Positions 8,276-15,494 of a DNA stretch of 36,867 nucleotides are shown piece after piece. Within the stretch, counting starts at the first letter, position 1. Each line of letters begins with the position of its first letter. A program made the position numbers and the translations under genes. Origin of the DNA: an uncultured Pelosinus sp. (GTDB lineage Bacteria > Bacillota > Negativicutes > Sporomusales > Acetonemataceae); assembly GCA_900542835.1 (NCBI GenBank), contig UQPB01000035.1:1-36867 (forward strand). Reading direction: 5' to 3'. Under the pieces are notes generated by a model. The model did not search any database. It was not told where the DNA came from and saw only the letters and a program-made list of their open reading frames with translations.

Positions 8276-9193
8276 TCAGCTTAACAGCCCCATCTCCAGC
8301 AGCACCTGGCGAAGCCTTTCCCGTTCCTCTGCCGACATCGGCCCGACCGGCTCCAGACAAGGGCCGGCGTCGATCCCCAGCAGGGCAAGCGATTCTTTGA
8401 TTACCGCCGGGAAGGTCCCGATTGTAAAGGCAATCCGCAGCGGCGCCAGCCTAAACTGCGCCTCCAGCGCCCCGGCCAGATCGCCGGCCACATATTTGTC
8501 ATAAATATCGGCGCACAGCCGCGGCGCCACATTGGCGCATGACGCGATCGATCCCGCCGCGCCATAGCAGAGGGCCCCGTAAATCAAGGTATCCCGGCCC
8601 ATCAGAACGTTAAAATTTTTCGCCCCCCTGGTCAAACGGATATACTCGGCCGTCAGCGTCAGATCGCCGCTGGAGTCCTTGATGCTGACAATATTGTCGA
8701 TTTCAGCCAGGCGGGCTACGGTCGCCGCCGCCAGGTTGACGCCGGTTTTTGGCGGATTGTTGTAAAGCAGTACCGGCAGCGAGGTATTAGCGGCGATTGT
8801 TTGATAGTGCTGAAATAACTGCTCCTGGTTCGGGGTGATAAACAGTGGCGTAAGCACCGATACCGCATCAATGCCGCAGTCTTCCGCCAGCTGCGTCAGC
8901 ATTACGCTCTCCCGGGTTGTAATCCCGTTGGTACCGGCGTATACCGGCACCCTGCCGCCGGCTTCATCCAGCGTAACCGCAAAGATCTCGCGCTTCTCCG
9001 CCGGTGTCAGGCCATAGAATTCTCCGGTTGTACCTGTAATAAACAGACCATGCACGCCGCCGTCGATTAAATAATTGACCAGTTTTCGCATAGCCGGTTC
9101 ATGAAACCGGCCCTCAGCCGTGAACGGAGTGACTACCGCCGGCAGAATACCGTAGGGCATAGTGAACGCACCGTTTTTCTTTTCATTCCTCAC
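8276..9193 (-). CDS. DapA-family aldolase/dehydratase, probable 5-keto-4-deoxyglucarate aldolase
   Basis: This 305-residue class I lyase has the GTTGE motif (54-58), the tyrosine of LLYNNPP (Y144) and the Schiff-base lysine K172 in SIKDSSGD. The family includes dihydrodipicolinate synthase, 2-keto-3-deoxygluconate aldolases and 5-keto-4-deoxyglucarate dehydratase. The operon supplies GarR and glycerate kinase but no ketoglutarate-semialdehyde dehydrogenase. The most economical role is therefore retro-aldol cleavage to pyruvate and tartronate semialdehyde, replacing the HpcH-type GarL of E. coli. The start is a GTG at 9193 with AAAGGAG about 11 bases upstream; the internal ATG at residue 12 has no ribosome site. 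First gene of the operon. Confidence 0.8.
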   Translation of the reverse strand: MRNEKKNGAFTMPYGILPAVVTPFTAEGRFHEPAMRKLVNYLIDGGVHGLFITGTTGEFYGLTPAEKREIFAVTLDEAGGRVPVYAGTNGITTRESVMLTQLAEDCGIDAVSVLTPLFITPNQEQLFQHYQTIAANTSLPVLLYNNPPKTGVNLAAATVARLAEIDNIVSIKDSSGDLTLTAEYIRLTRGAKNFNVLMGRDTLIYGALCYGAAGSIASCANVAPRLCADIYDKYVAGDLAGALEAQFRLAPLRIAFTIGTFPAVIKESLALLGIDAGPCLEPVGPMSAEERERLRQVLLEMGLLS

Positions 9194-9227
9194 ACATACG
9201 CTCTCCTTTACCTCTATTTTAAATCTT

Positions 9228-9244
9228 ATTTCATTATATGAAAT
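9228..9244. promoter_or_regulatory. Perfect palindromic operator ATTTCA-N5-TGAAAT (putative IclR box 1)
   Basis: ATTTCATTATATGAAAT is a perfect inverted repeat, extended to 13-bp arms over 9221-9251. It lies between the sigma-54 promoter and the aldolase start, within the mRNA leader. On the minus strand it also contains TATAAT (9233-9238). Three near-identical sites occur at other promoters in the window. Confidence 0.72.
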
Positions 9245-9347
9245 AAGATTTTATTATTTAATAGATTCTTTTATTTATTTGTTTTTCCTGCTGTTTTTTT
9301 GCACATTAGTAATTTTCATCACTTGTTCCCACCCGCTTGCATTTACT

Positions 9348-9363
9348 TGCAATAATGATGCCA
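9348..9363 (-). promoter_or_regulatory. Sigma-54 (-24/-12) promoter of the aldolase-garR-glxK operon
   Basis: Read on the minus strand the site is TGGCATC-N4-TTGCA, matching the RpoN consensus TGGCACG-N4-TTGCW with correct spacing. Transcription would start near 9337, giving a leader of about 145 nt. The divergent neighbour encodes a sigma-54 activator. Confidence 0.85.
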
Positions 9364-9423
9364 ATTCATGGCTGCCGTGATTGCAACAGTCACCGGCCCT
9401 CCAGGCTGCGGCCCAGCCACAGT

Positions 9424-9452
9424 TGTTGCCAAACAGCCGCAACATTTGTTGC
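9424..9452. promoter_or_regulatory. Candidate activator binding sites (UAS), TGTTGC/GCAACA repeats
   Basis: TGTTGC (9424-9429) and GCAACA (9439-9444) form a perfect inverted repeat with a 9-bp spacer; another TGTTGC follows at 9447-9452, and GCAACA occurs at 9383-9388. The cluster lies 60-105 bp upstream of the -24 element, where bacterial enhancer-binding proteins bind. Confidence 0.6.
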
Positions 9453-9499
9453 TGGCGCGGGCAGGATAGGCTAAAATGAAGTGAAGAGGAGGTGAGCCT

Positions 9500-11410
9500 T
9501 TGGCCAAGATTGCCTTTATCGCGCCGGATAAACAGCTTTTCCTGCAAGCCCGCAAGCTGGCGCAGGAGCTCGGCTTGCTGCCGGCTATGACGCTTTATCT
9601 CGCACGCCTGCGGCGGGCGGTCCGCCTGGCCGGGCGGCTTGAACAGGAAGGCGCCGACGTGATCATTTCCCGCGGCGGCACTGCCAAACTGATTATCGAA
9701 GCCGGGCTCAACATTCCGGTCGTCGAGCTGGTCATAACCGGACAGGATTTAGTCCAGCTGCTGCACCAGGTAAAAAAAGATCCGGCTGCCGCCAACCGGA
9801 AGATATTTGTTCTCGGCTTCAGCAATATGTTTCCGGAAATCGAACGGCTCGCCGCCTTCCTGGATATCCCGCTAACAGTCCTGCCGATCGCCGGCGTTGA
9901 GGATATTGCCCTCCGCGTCGATCAAGCGGCGGCGATGGGCGCGGAAATCGTCATCGGCGGATTTCAGACCATCAGGCTGGCGGCCAAAAAGGGGTTGAAA
10001 ACCTATCTGATCAGCTCCGCCTCCTTCTCGATCCGGACAGCTCTTGCCGAAGCCCAGCGCGTTGCTTTAGCCAGAAAGGTCGAGAAGGAGCGCCTGCAGC
10101 AATTTAAAATCCTGGTCGAAGCCGCGACGGAGGGAATCATCACGGTTGACCAGGATCAGATCATTAAGGTATTCAATCCGATGTCCGAAAAGCTGTTAGC
10201 CTATGCGGCTCACGAAGTCATCGGCAAACCGCTGCACACGGTTTTTGCTCTTGCCAATGTAGAGCTCTGCCTCGCCAGCGGCAAGGAAATCCTCGGCCAG
10301 GTAGTCAATACCGGCGCGAAATGGCTCAATGCCAACATCAGTCCGATTACGGTCGATGATTGCGTAATCGGCTGTCTCATCACCTTTCAGGATATAACCC
10401 GCATACAGCAAATGGAAACCAATATCCGCAATGAGGTTTCCGCCAGACGCTTTACTGTCCGCTATCAGTTTCCTGACATTATCGGCGTTTCCCCTGCCAT
10501 CAATGAAGCTAAGCGGGTTGCCAAGGAAATCGCCGCCGTTGACGCAACCGTCCTGATCACCGGTGAAACCGGCACCGGCAAAGAGCTGTTTGCCCAAAGC
10601 ATTCACAACCACAGCCACAGGACGAACGGCCCGTTTGTGGCGGTCAACTGCGCCGCCCTGCCGCAGAACCTGCTGGAAAGCGAGCTCTTCGGCTACGTCG
10701 AAGGGGCTTTTACCGGCGCGGCTAAAAAAGGCAAAGCCGGCGTGTTCGAGCTGGCGCACATGGGCACCATTTTTCTTGATGAGGTTGCCGAGATGGACAC
10801 CTTTACCCAGATACGGCTGCTGCGGATTTTACAGGAAAAACAAGTTATGCGTCTTGGCGACAATAAATATATCCCGGTGGATGTGCGGGTTATCGCAGCC
10901 GCCAATAAAGATTTGAAACAACTGGTGGATGTCGGCCGCTTCCGGCCTGACCTCTATTACCGGCTGCTGGTTTTAACCCTGCACATTCCCTGCTTGCAAA
11001 ACCGGTCGGAGGATATTGCCTATCTGGCCCAGCACTTCATGCAGACATTCAACCGCCAGTACCAAAAGCAAATGGAATTTAGCGGCGACGCTGTCGATTG
11101 GCTGAAACGGCAGAGCTGGCCCGGCAACGTCAGAGAGTTGATGAATTTCGTTGAGCGGACAGTCGTCATTGCCAAAGAGCGCAAAATCGACCAGCAGCTG
11201 GCCCGGCAAATTGCCGGCGGCCCGAACGCGCAACCCGCGCCGGCCAGCCTAAGCGCCCCCGGCTATCCGCCCGAGCAGACAAAAATTTTTGCCGCTCTGG
11301 CCCAGGCGGATAACAACCTGAGCCAAGCGGCAAAAATTCTGCAAATTGACAGAAGCACCTTATACCGGAAGCTAAAGCACTACAAAATCGAAGTCAGAAA
11401 AACGTATTAA
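9500..11410 (+). CDS. PrpR-type sigma-54-dependent transcriptional activator
   Basis: The 636-residue protein has four parts. Residues 1-185 are a PrpR N-terminal-like sensor domain (FIAPDKQ..., VIISRGGTAKLI). A PAS domain spans about 200-300. An AAA+ domain spans about 320-555, with Walker A GETGTGKE (355-362), the sigma-54 contact loop GAFTGA (402-407) and Walker B GTIFLDEV (422-429). A Fis-type helix-turn-helix closes the protein. All activator residues look intact. It is divergent from the aldolase operon, whose promoter is sigma-54 type, so it is the likely activator of that operon and of garD. The start is an unusual TTG with GAGGAGGT just upstream. PrpR-N domains elsewhere sense small organic acids; an aldarate or its keto product is plausible. 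Confidence 0.92.
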   Translation: MAKIAFIAPDKQLFLQARKLAQELGLLPAMTLYLARLRRAVRLAGRLEQEGADVIISRGGTAKLIIEAGLNIPVVELVITGQDLVQLLHQVKKDPAAANRKIFVLGFSNMFPEIERLAAFLDIPLTVLPIAGVEDIALRVDQAAAMGAEIVIGGFQTIRLAAKKGLKTYLISSASFSIRTALAEAQRVALARKVEKERLQQFKILVEAATEGIITVDQDQIIKVFNPMSEKLLAYAAHEVIGKPLHTVFALANVELCLASGKEILGQVVNTGAKWLNANISPITVDDCVIGCLITFQDITRIQQMETNIRNEVSARRFTVRYQFPDIIGVSPAINEAKRVAKEIAAVDATVLITGETGTGKELFAQSIHNHSHRTNGPFVAVNCAALPQNLLESELFGYVEGAFTGAAKKGKAGVFELAHMGTIFLDEVAEMDTFTQIRLLRILQEKQVMRLGDNKYIPVDVRVIAAANKDLKQLVDVGRFRPDLYYRLLVLTLHIPCLQNRSEDIAYLAQHFMQTFNRQYQKQMEFSGDAVDWLKRQSWPGNVRELMNFVERTVVIAKERKIDQQLARQIAGGPNAQPAPASLSAPGYPPEQTKIFAALAQADNNLSQAAKILQIDRSTLYRKLKHYKIEVRKTY

Positions 11411-11418
11411 AAACGATT

Positions 11419-11664
11419 GGGGCTGTCGCAAAAGACGGGAATGCGGGACCGGATTGACCACGAAGTACACGGAGTCCGCACGGAGAACACGAAGTATAGT
11501 ACAAAGAAGGCTGCGATTAGCAAGCTGCCTGCGCAGCAGGCAAAAGACTCCGTGAGCCTCCGTTGATTCCTCTGTGTCCTCCGTGATATCGTTCCCTGAC
11601 TGCAACAAAAAAGCAAGGGGCTGTCTGCAAACAGGCAAAAAATCTGCCTATTTGCGACAGCCCC
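11419..11664. repeat. Dispersed repeat element, copy B, with perfect 14-bp terminal inverted repeats
   Basis: GGGGCTGTCGCAAA at the left end and TTTGCGACAGCCCC at the right end are exact reverse complements. The body carries CCACGAAGTACACGGAG-like words and later CCTCTGTGTCCTCCGTG. It shares with copy A the internal words TGCGCAGCAGG and ATCGTTCCCTG. No gene lies here. Confidence 0.78.
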
Positions 11665-11669
11665 GTTTT
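11617..11669. terminator. Strong hairpin, bidirectional terminator between the activator and iclR
   Basis: GGGGCTGTC pairs with GACAGCCCC, with inner pairing of TGCAAA/TTTGC and AGGCA/TGCCT, over 48 nt. TTTT follows on the plus strand and a T-run (TTGCTTTTTT) follows on the minus strand. It serves the convergent genes and also forms the right end of repeat copy B. Confidence 0.72.
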
Positions 11670-11719
11670 ATCAACCAGGAAAGAATGCCTCAGCCGGTTA
11701 CGACTGCCGGCAAGGCCGT

Positions 11720-12493
11720 CTACAGACCGCCGTGAGCGCCGAGCCGGGCCGAGATCCGGTGGGCATACTCGATTAAGGCAGGGACATATTCCAGTATTTT
11801 TTCCTGCGGATAGGTGCTGGTGGGTCCGGAAATACTGATGCCGGCGGCGACTTCGCCCGTGGAATCAAACACAGGCGCCGCAATGCAATTGATGCCGTTG
11901 TTCCATTCCTCAAAATCGACGGCGTAGCCCTGCAGCCGGACCTTTTCGATCTCCGCCAGGAAGGCGTCCAGGTCGGTGATCGTGTTCAGCGTAAACCGGG
12001 TCGTACCGCGCTTAAATACATCCTTAACCACCTCCGGCGAACGGCTGGCTAATACCTTGCCCAACGCCGTACAATAAATCGGCCGCCGCATGCCGATATG
12101 AAAATAGCCATAGGAGCAATACAGGGTTTCCGCCCTGGCCACGTATACTACCTCATTTTCGTCAAGCACCGCCAGGTTTGCGTTTACTCGCAGGTTATTC
12201 GACAGCTCTTCCAGAAACGGGAAGCCGACTCGGCGGATTTCAATCGAATTAAGGACAATTCCCTCATATTTAAGAAAGCCTCTTCCCAGCGAGTAACTGC
12301 CCTCATACTGCTCAATCAGATTAAACTCCTTAAGCGTATTGAGCATCCGGTAGGCGGTCGCCTGATTGATACCGGTCAGGGCACTGATCTCCTTCAAGCG
12401 CAGCCGCGGTTTCTCATAGGAAAAGCAATCCAGTATGGTTATTGCTTTGGTTATGCTATTGTTCAGCGAGTCCTTGCTCACTTCTTTCGCCAT
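11720..12493 (-). CDS. IclR-family transcriptional regulator
   Basis: The 257-residue protein has an N-terminal winged helix (ITKAITILDCFSYEKPRLRLKEI..TGINQATAYRMLNTL, about 8-60) and the IclR effector domain ending in GISISGPTSTYP. IclR proteins often repress sugar-acid catabolic genes (KdgR is the known example). I chose the ATG at 12493 because AGGTGG lies five bases upstream; a GTG at 12514 would place the start inside the palindrome. It sits between two aldarate operons and is transcribed alone after a terminator. A 17-bp palindrome directly upstream matches sites at both aldarate operons, suggesting autoregulation. Confidence 0.92.
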   Translation of the reverse strand: MAKEVSKDSLNNSITKAITILDCFSYEKPRLRLKEISALTGINQATAYRMLNTLKEFNLIEQYEGSYSLGRGFLKYEGIVLNSIEIRRVGFPFLEELSNNLRVNANLAVLDENEVVYVARAETLYCSYGYFHIGMRRPIYCTALGKVLASRSPEVVKDVFKRGTTRFTLNTITDLDAFLAEIEKVRLQGYAVDFEEWNNGINCIAAPVFDSTGEVAAGISISGPTSTYPQEKILEYVPALIEYAHRISARLGAHGGL

Positions 12494-12507
12494 TGCTTCC
12501 ACCTCAA

Positions 12508-12524
12508 GTTTCACATATTAAAAT
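12508..12524. promoter_or_regulatory. Putative IclR box 2 at the iclR promoter
   Basis: GTTTCACATATTAAAAT fits the shared pattern ATTTCA-N5-TRAAAT with one arm mismatch. It lies 15-31 bp upstream of the iclR start and about +7 to +23 relative to a possible promoter TTGTTT-N17-TATGAG (12566 to 12538, minus strand), which suits a repressor site. Confidence 0.68.
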
Positions 12525-12661
12525 TCGACATCATATTCTCATAGTATTCCTCATTCTCTAAAACAATCCTGCTGCTGCTGCCAAAAAAGATAGGGGGCCG
12601 GAAAGCGGCCGGAGCCGCCTGCTGCCGTATCCGCCGCAGCGGCAACCGCCGGCGTTTACGT

Positions 12662-12720
12662 TAAAAACCGCCGCCGAAGCTTGGCAGCAGGTTCTGCTGC
12701 CAAGCTTCGGGGCGGTTTAA
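12662..12720 (-). terminator. Intrinsic terminator of the tct-gud operon
   Basis: A perfect 17-bp stem CCGAAGCTTGGCAGCAG with its complement, extended by AACCGCC/GGCGGTT, is followed on the minus strand by a five-T run. It lies 36 bp past the stop of the last operon gene. Confidence 0.88.
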
Positions 12721-12755
12721 CGCAACCGGCATTGTACGAGCTTCCAGCTCCCGTT

Positions 12756-13931
12756 CTAATAAGCGGCTCTTACGGCAAAAGCCAGTTTTGCCGTTTCGCT
12801 ATAAAAGCACCGTTTACTTTCCAGCGCGCCTTCCGCTTCCAGTTTATCCAAAGCGATGCGGACCGGGGCCCCAATGATGTCCGGCAAATAAAAGCGGCCA
12901 TTTTTTTCTTCCGGCTTAATTTCCAGGCATTGCCCCAACGTATAGATAATCGGTTCATGAAACTCCAGCATCTCATTTTCATCATAAAGAGAACCAAAAA
13001 CTGCGTTGATATAGGTAGTACCACCCGACGAAAAGTCCAGGCCATTATCTTTGGCCAGTTTTCTGATCTTTAACAAGTCATCCATCCGGCTCATCCGTCC
13101 TACCAAGGGCATCAGATGGTCAACACCTTTTTCCGCATAGGTCTCAAAGGCGTAATAATTTCGCATGGATTCACCAAAACCGATTTTCATATTGATGCCC
13201 CGGAGCTTTAATTCCTTGATGGCATTCATATCGTGAGAATGCACAGGTTCCTCAAACCAGGCCGGTTTGTACGGCCGGATTAGATTCGCAAAGGCGAGAG
13301 CATCGTCTACGTTCCAGACCTGGTTGCCGTCTACCGCAATGTTGACCGTATCGCCAACCGCTTTCCGCACCAGCTCCATGCGACGGACGTCTCTTTCCAT
13401 GTTTTTTCCCAAGTCGCTGCCGACTTTAAACTTGATTGTCGTGTATCCCTCTTCCACATAACGCACCATATCCTCAACCAATTCATTGTCCTCGAGAATG
13501 ATGGCGCCGCCGCCTTTGTAGGCAGAGGCCCAATCCTTCCTGGCCCCCAAAAAACGGTGCAAGGGCTGTTTCGCACGCCGTGCGAGAATTTCCAGCATAA
13601 TGAGGTCCAGCTGCCCCAAATCCACGATCTGTCCGCTTTGAAACCCAAAATTCCTAAGTTTCCAGTAAATATGATCATACCATTCGTGGTAAGTCCGGGT
13701 TTCTCCCGTCAGAATTAATGGCAATAGATTGGCAAGCATACCGCTGGAGCAGAAGGTTTCGCCGCAGCATCCTTCCGTATCATAAATTTGTATCCAGCCC
13801 TGCAACGGAGCAAACGCGCCAAAGCCGCCGGTTGCGTCCTTGAAGGGCCTGGGAAGGGGAATCGGATTAAAATTATAGTATACAGCTTTGGAAAATGTTA
13901 TTTTATCACTAAAATGAAAAGATTCAACCAT
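12756..13931 (-). CDS. Enolase-superfamily dehydratase-like protein of unknown substrate
   Basis: The 391-residue protein shows the enolase-superfamily barrel: K167-x-K169 (TIKFKVG) and metal ligands D201 (AVDGNQVW), E227 (WFEEP) and E254 (GFGES). An aspartate follows in GVDHLMP (D271). The position where mandelate racemase-group enzymes carry the catalytic histidine reads FSSGGTTYIN, with no histidine, and no MLE-type lysine is evident. It could still be an acid-sugar dehydratase using only the KxK base. The ATG at 13931 has AGGAGGAG just upstream; a TTG 15 bases earlier is unlikely. It is the last gene of the tct-gud operon, 29 bp after gudD. Confidence 0.85.
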   Translation of the reverse strand: MVESFHFSDKITFSKAVYYNFNPIPLPRPFKDATGGFGAFAPLQGWIQIYDTEGCCGETFCSSGMLANLLPLILTGETRTYHEWYDHIYWKLRNFGFQSGQIVDLGQLDLIMLEILARRAKQPLHRFLGARKDWASAYKGGGAIILEDNELVEDMVRYVEEGYTTIKFKVGSDLGKNMERDVRRMELVRKAVGDTVNIAVDGNQVWNVDDALAFANLIRPYKPAWFEEPVHSHDMNAIKELKLRGINMKIGFGESMRNYYAFETYAEKGVDHLMPLVGRMSRMDDLLKIRKLAKDNGLDFSSGGTTYINAVFGSLYDENEMLEFHEPIIYTLGQCLEIKPEEKNGRFYLPDIIGAPVRIALDKLEAEGALESKRCFYSETAKLAFAVRAAY

Positions 13932-13960
13932 AAAGCTCCTCCTCAACTGCGCCCGGAGAT

Positions 13961-15319
13961 TTATCCCCTAACCAGACAAGGACGTTTATTGTCAAACTTC
14001 CAGCCCGGGATTAAATACTGCATCGCTACCGCATCATCCCGCGCTCCCAGGCCTCTTTTCAGATAAAGCTGATGGGCTTTTTCCAGCTGCTGCATATCAA
14101 TTTCGATGCCTAAGCCAGGCTTATCAGGCACGGCTACTTTACCATTCACGATCTTAAGCGGCTCTTTGGTCAGCCGTTCCTGTCCCTCCTGCCAGATCCA
14201 GTGCGTATCAAGCGCGGTAATTTTGCCGGGAGCAGCGGCGCCCACATGGGTGAACATGGCTAAAGAAATATCAAAATGATTATTGGAATGAGACCCCCAG
14301 GTCAGCCCCCATTCATGGCACATCTGGGCTACCCGCACCGAGCCCTGCATTGTCCAGAAATGGGGATCGGCAAGCGGAATATCTACAGCATGCAGTTGAA
14401 TCGTATGGCTCATCTGCCGCCAGTCGGTGGCGATCATATTGGTGGCGGTCGGCAGCCCGGTAGCCCGGCGGAATTCGGCCATAATTTCCCGGCCGGAATA
14501 CCCGTTCTCCGCTCCACAGGGGTCTTCGGCATAGGCTAAAACGTCCTGTTTATTACGGCACAGCCGAATGGCCTCTTCCAATGACCAGGCGCCGTTAGGA
14601 TCCAGTGTGATACGGGCGTCGGGAAACCGTTTGGCCAGAGCGGTCACCGCTTCCATTTCCTCATCGCCGGCCAGTACGCCGCCTTTCAATTTGAAATCAT
14701 TAAAGCCATAGCGCTCGTAGGCGGCTTCCGCTAACGCCACCACTGCCGCCGGTGTCATAGCTTCCTCGTGACGCAGCCGCAGCCAGGCTTGTTTGGCCGC
14801 CGGGCTGCTCAGGTAAGGCAGATTGGTCCTGTTCCGGTCACCGATGAAGAACAGATAGCCCAGCATTTCTACCTGATCCCGCTGTTGTCCCTCGCCCAGC
14901 AAGGCCGCAACCGGCACATCCAAAAACTGTCCCAGCAGGTCCAGCAAAGCCGCCTCTAAAGCCGTGACCGCGTGGATGGCAATGCGCAGGTCAAAGGTCT
15001 GCAGCCCCCGTCCGCCGGAATCCCGGTCAGCAAAGCGCTGGCGCACGGTATTTAAGATCCTGTTATACTTGCCGACAGGCTGGCCGACAACCAGTGATTT
15101 TGCATCCTCCAGGGTTTTGCGGATGCCTTCCCCGCCGGGGACTTCCCCCACGCCGGTATGACCGGCGTTGTCTTTTAGAATGACGATATTGCGGGTAAAA
15201 AACGGACTGTGGGCGCCACTCAGATTGAGCAGCATACTGTCATATCCGGCGACAGGAATAACCAGCATGTCTGTTATGATCGGCGCACCGCCAACAGCGG
15301 TTGTCGCTTCATGATTCAT
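13961..15319 (-). CDS. gudD: Glucarate dehydratase
   Basis: This 452-residue protein follows E. coli GudD almost throughout, with a constant offset of five residues at the active site: K210-x-K212 (KLKGG), D240 (LDPNGAW), E265 (YAEDPCG), N294 (TNM), H344 (GSHSNNH) and D371 (LDTHW). It dehydrates D-glucarate (and L-idarate) to 5-keto-4-deoxy-D-glucarate. The capping segment DRDSGGRGLQTFDLR is intact. The ATG at 15319 aligns with family N-termini; GGAAGGAG lies upstream, somewhat far, with AGGA nearer. A longer frame to 15433 is rejected. It is the penultimate operon gene and has a 175-bp leader gap with a hairpin. Confidence 0.97.
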   Translation of the reverse strand: MNHEATTAVGGAPIITDMLVIPVAGYDSMLLNLSGAHSPFFTRNIVILKDNAGHTGVGEVPGGEGIRKTLEDAKSLVVGQPVGKYNRILNTVRQRFADRDSGGRGLQTFDLRIAIHAVTALEAALLDLLGQFLDVPVAALLGEGQQRDQVEMLGYLFFIGDRNRTNLPYLSSPAAKQAWLRLRHEEAMTPAAVVALAEAAYERYGFNDFKLKGGVLAGDEEMEAVTALAKRFPDARITLDPNGAWSLEEAIRLCRNKQDVLAYAEDPCGAENGYSGREIMAEFRRATGLPTATNMIATDWRQMSHTIQLHAVDIPLADPHFWTMQGSVRVAQMCHEWGLTWGSHSNNHFDISLAMFTHVGAAAPGKITALDTHWIWQEGQERLTKEPLKIVNGKVAVPDKPGLGIEIDMQQLEKAHQLYLKRGLGARDDAVAMQYLIPGWKFDNKRPCLVRG

Positions 15320-15433
15320 ATTGCGGATCCTACTCCTTCCAATGTGGTTTATAGCGGCCTGACTCTTTGCCAGATTCAGGCCGCAACGTTTAACTCGCCT
15401 GCAAAAACCCAACCCCCTGGCGATTAGCCGCAT

Positions 15434-15494
15434 AGCGGAAGGACTGCCTCTAATAGGTTAAAAAACCGTTGAGGCAGCCCTTCGGCAGTCCGCT
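15434..15494. repeat. Intercistronic inverted repeat between the LarA-like gene and gudD
   Basis: AGCGGA...ACTGCCTC and GAGGCAG...TCCGCT form nested arms around a loop that itself contains GGTT/AACC. No T-run follows on the minus strand, so partial termination or mRNA processing is more likely than a full stop. Confidence 0.5.

Noticed and set aside
9369..9385. A rightward sigma-54-like site TGGC...TTGCA before the activator gene
   Set aside because: The spacing between the GG and GC elements is one base too long, so it should not be functional; the leftward site nearby has exact spacing.
13895..13915. ATTTTA/TAAAAT palindrome near the start of the enolase-like gene
   Set aside because: It resembles the IclR box but has a 4-bp rather than 5-bp centre and lies inside coding sequence.
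15320..15433. Extended GudD N-terminus
   Set aside because: Homologues start near residue 39 of the long frame; the extension is basic, covers the upstream leader, and has no ribosome site.
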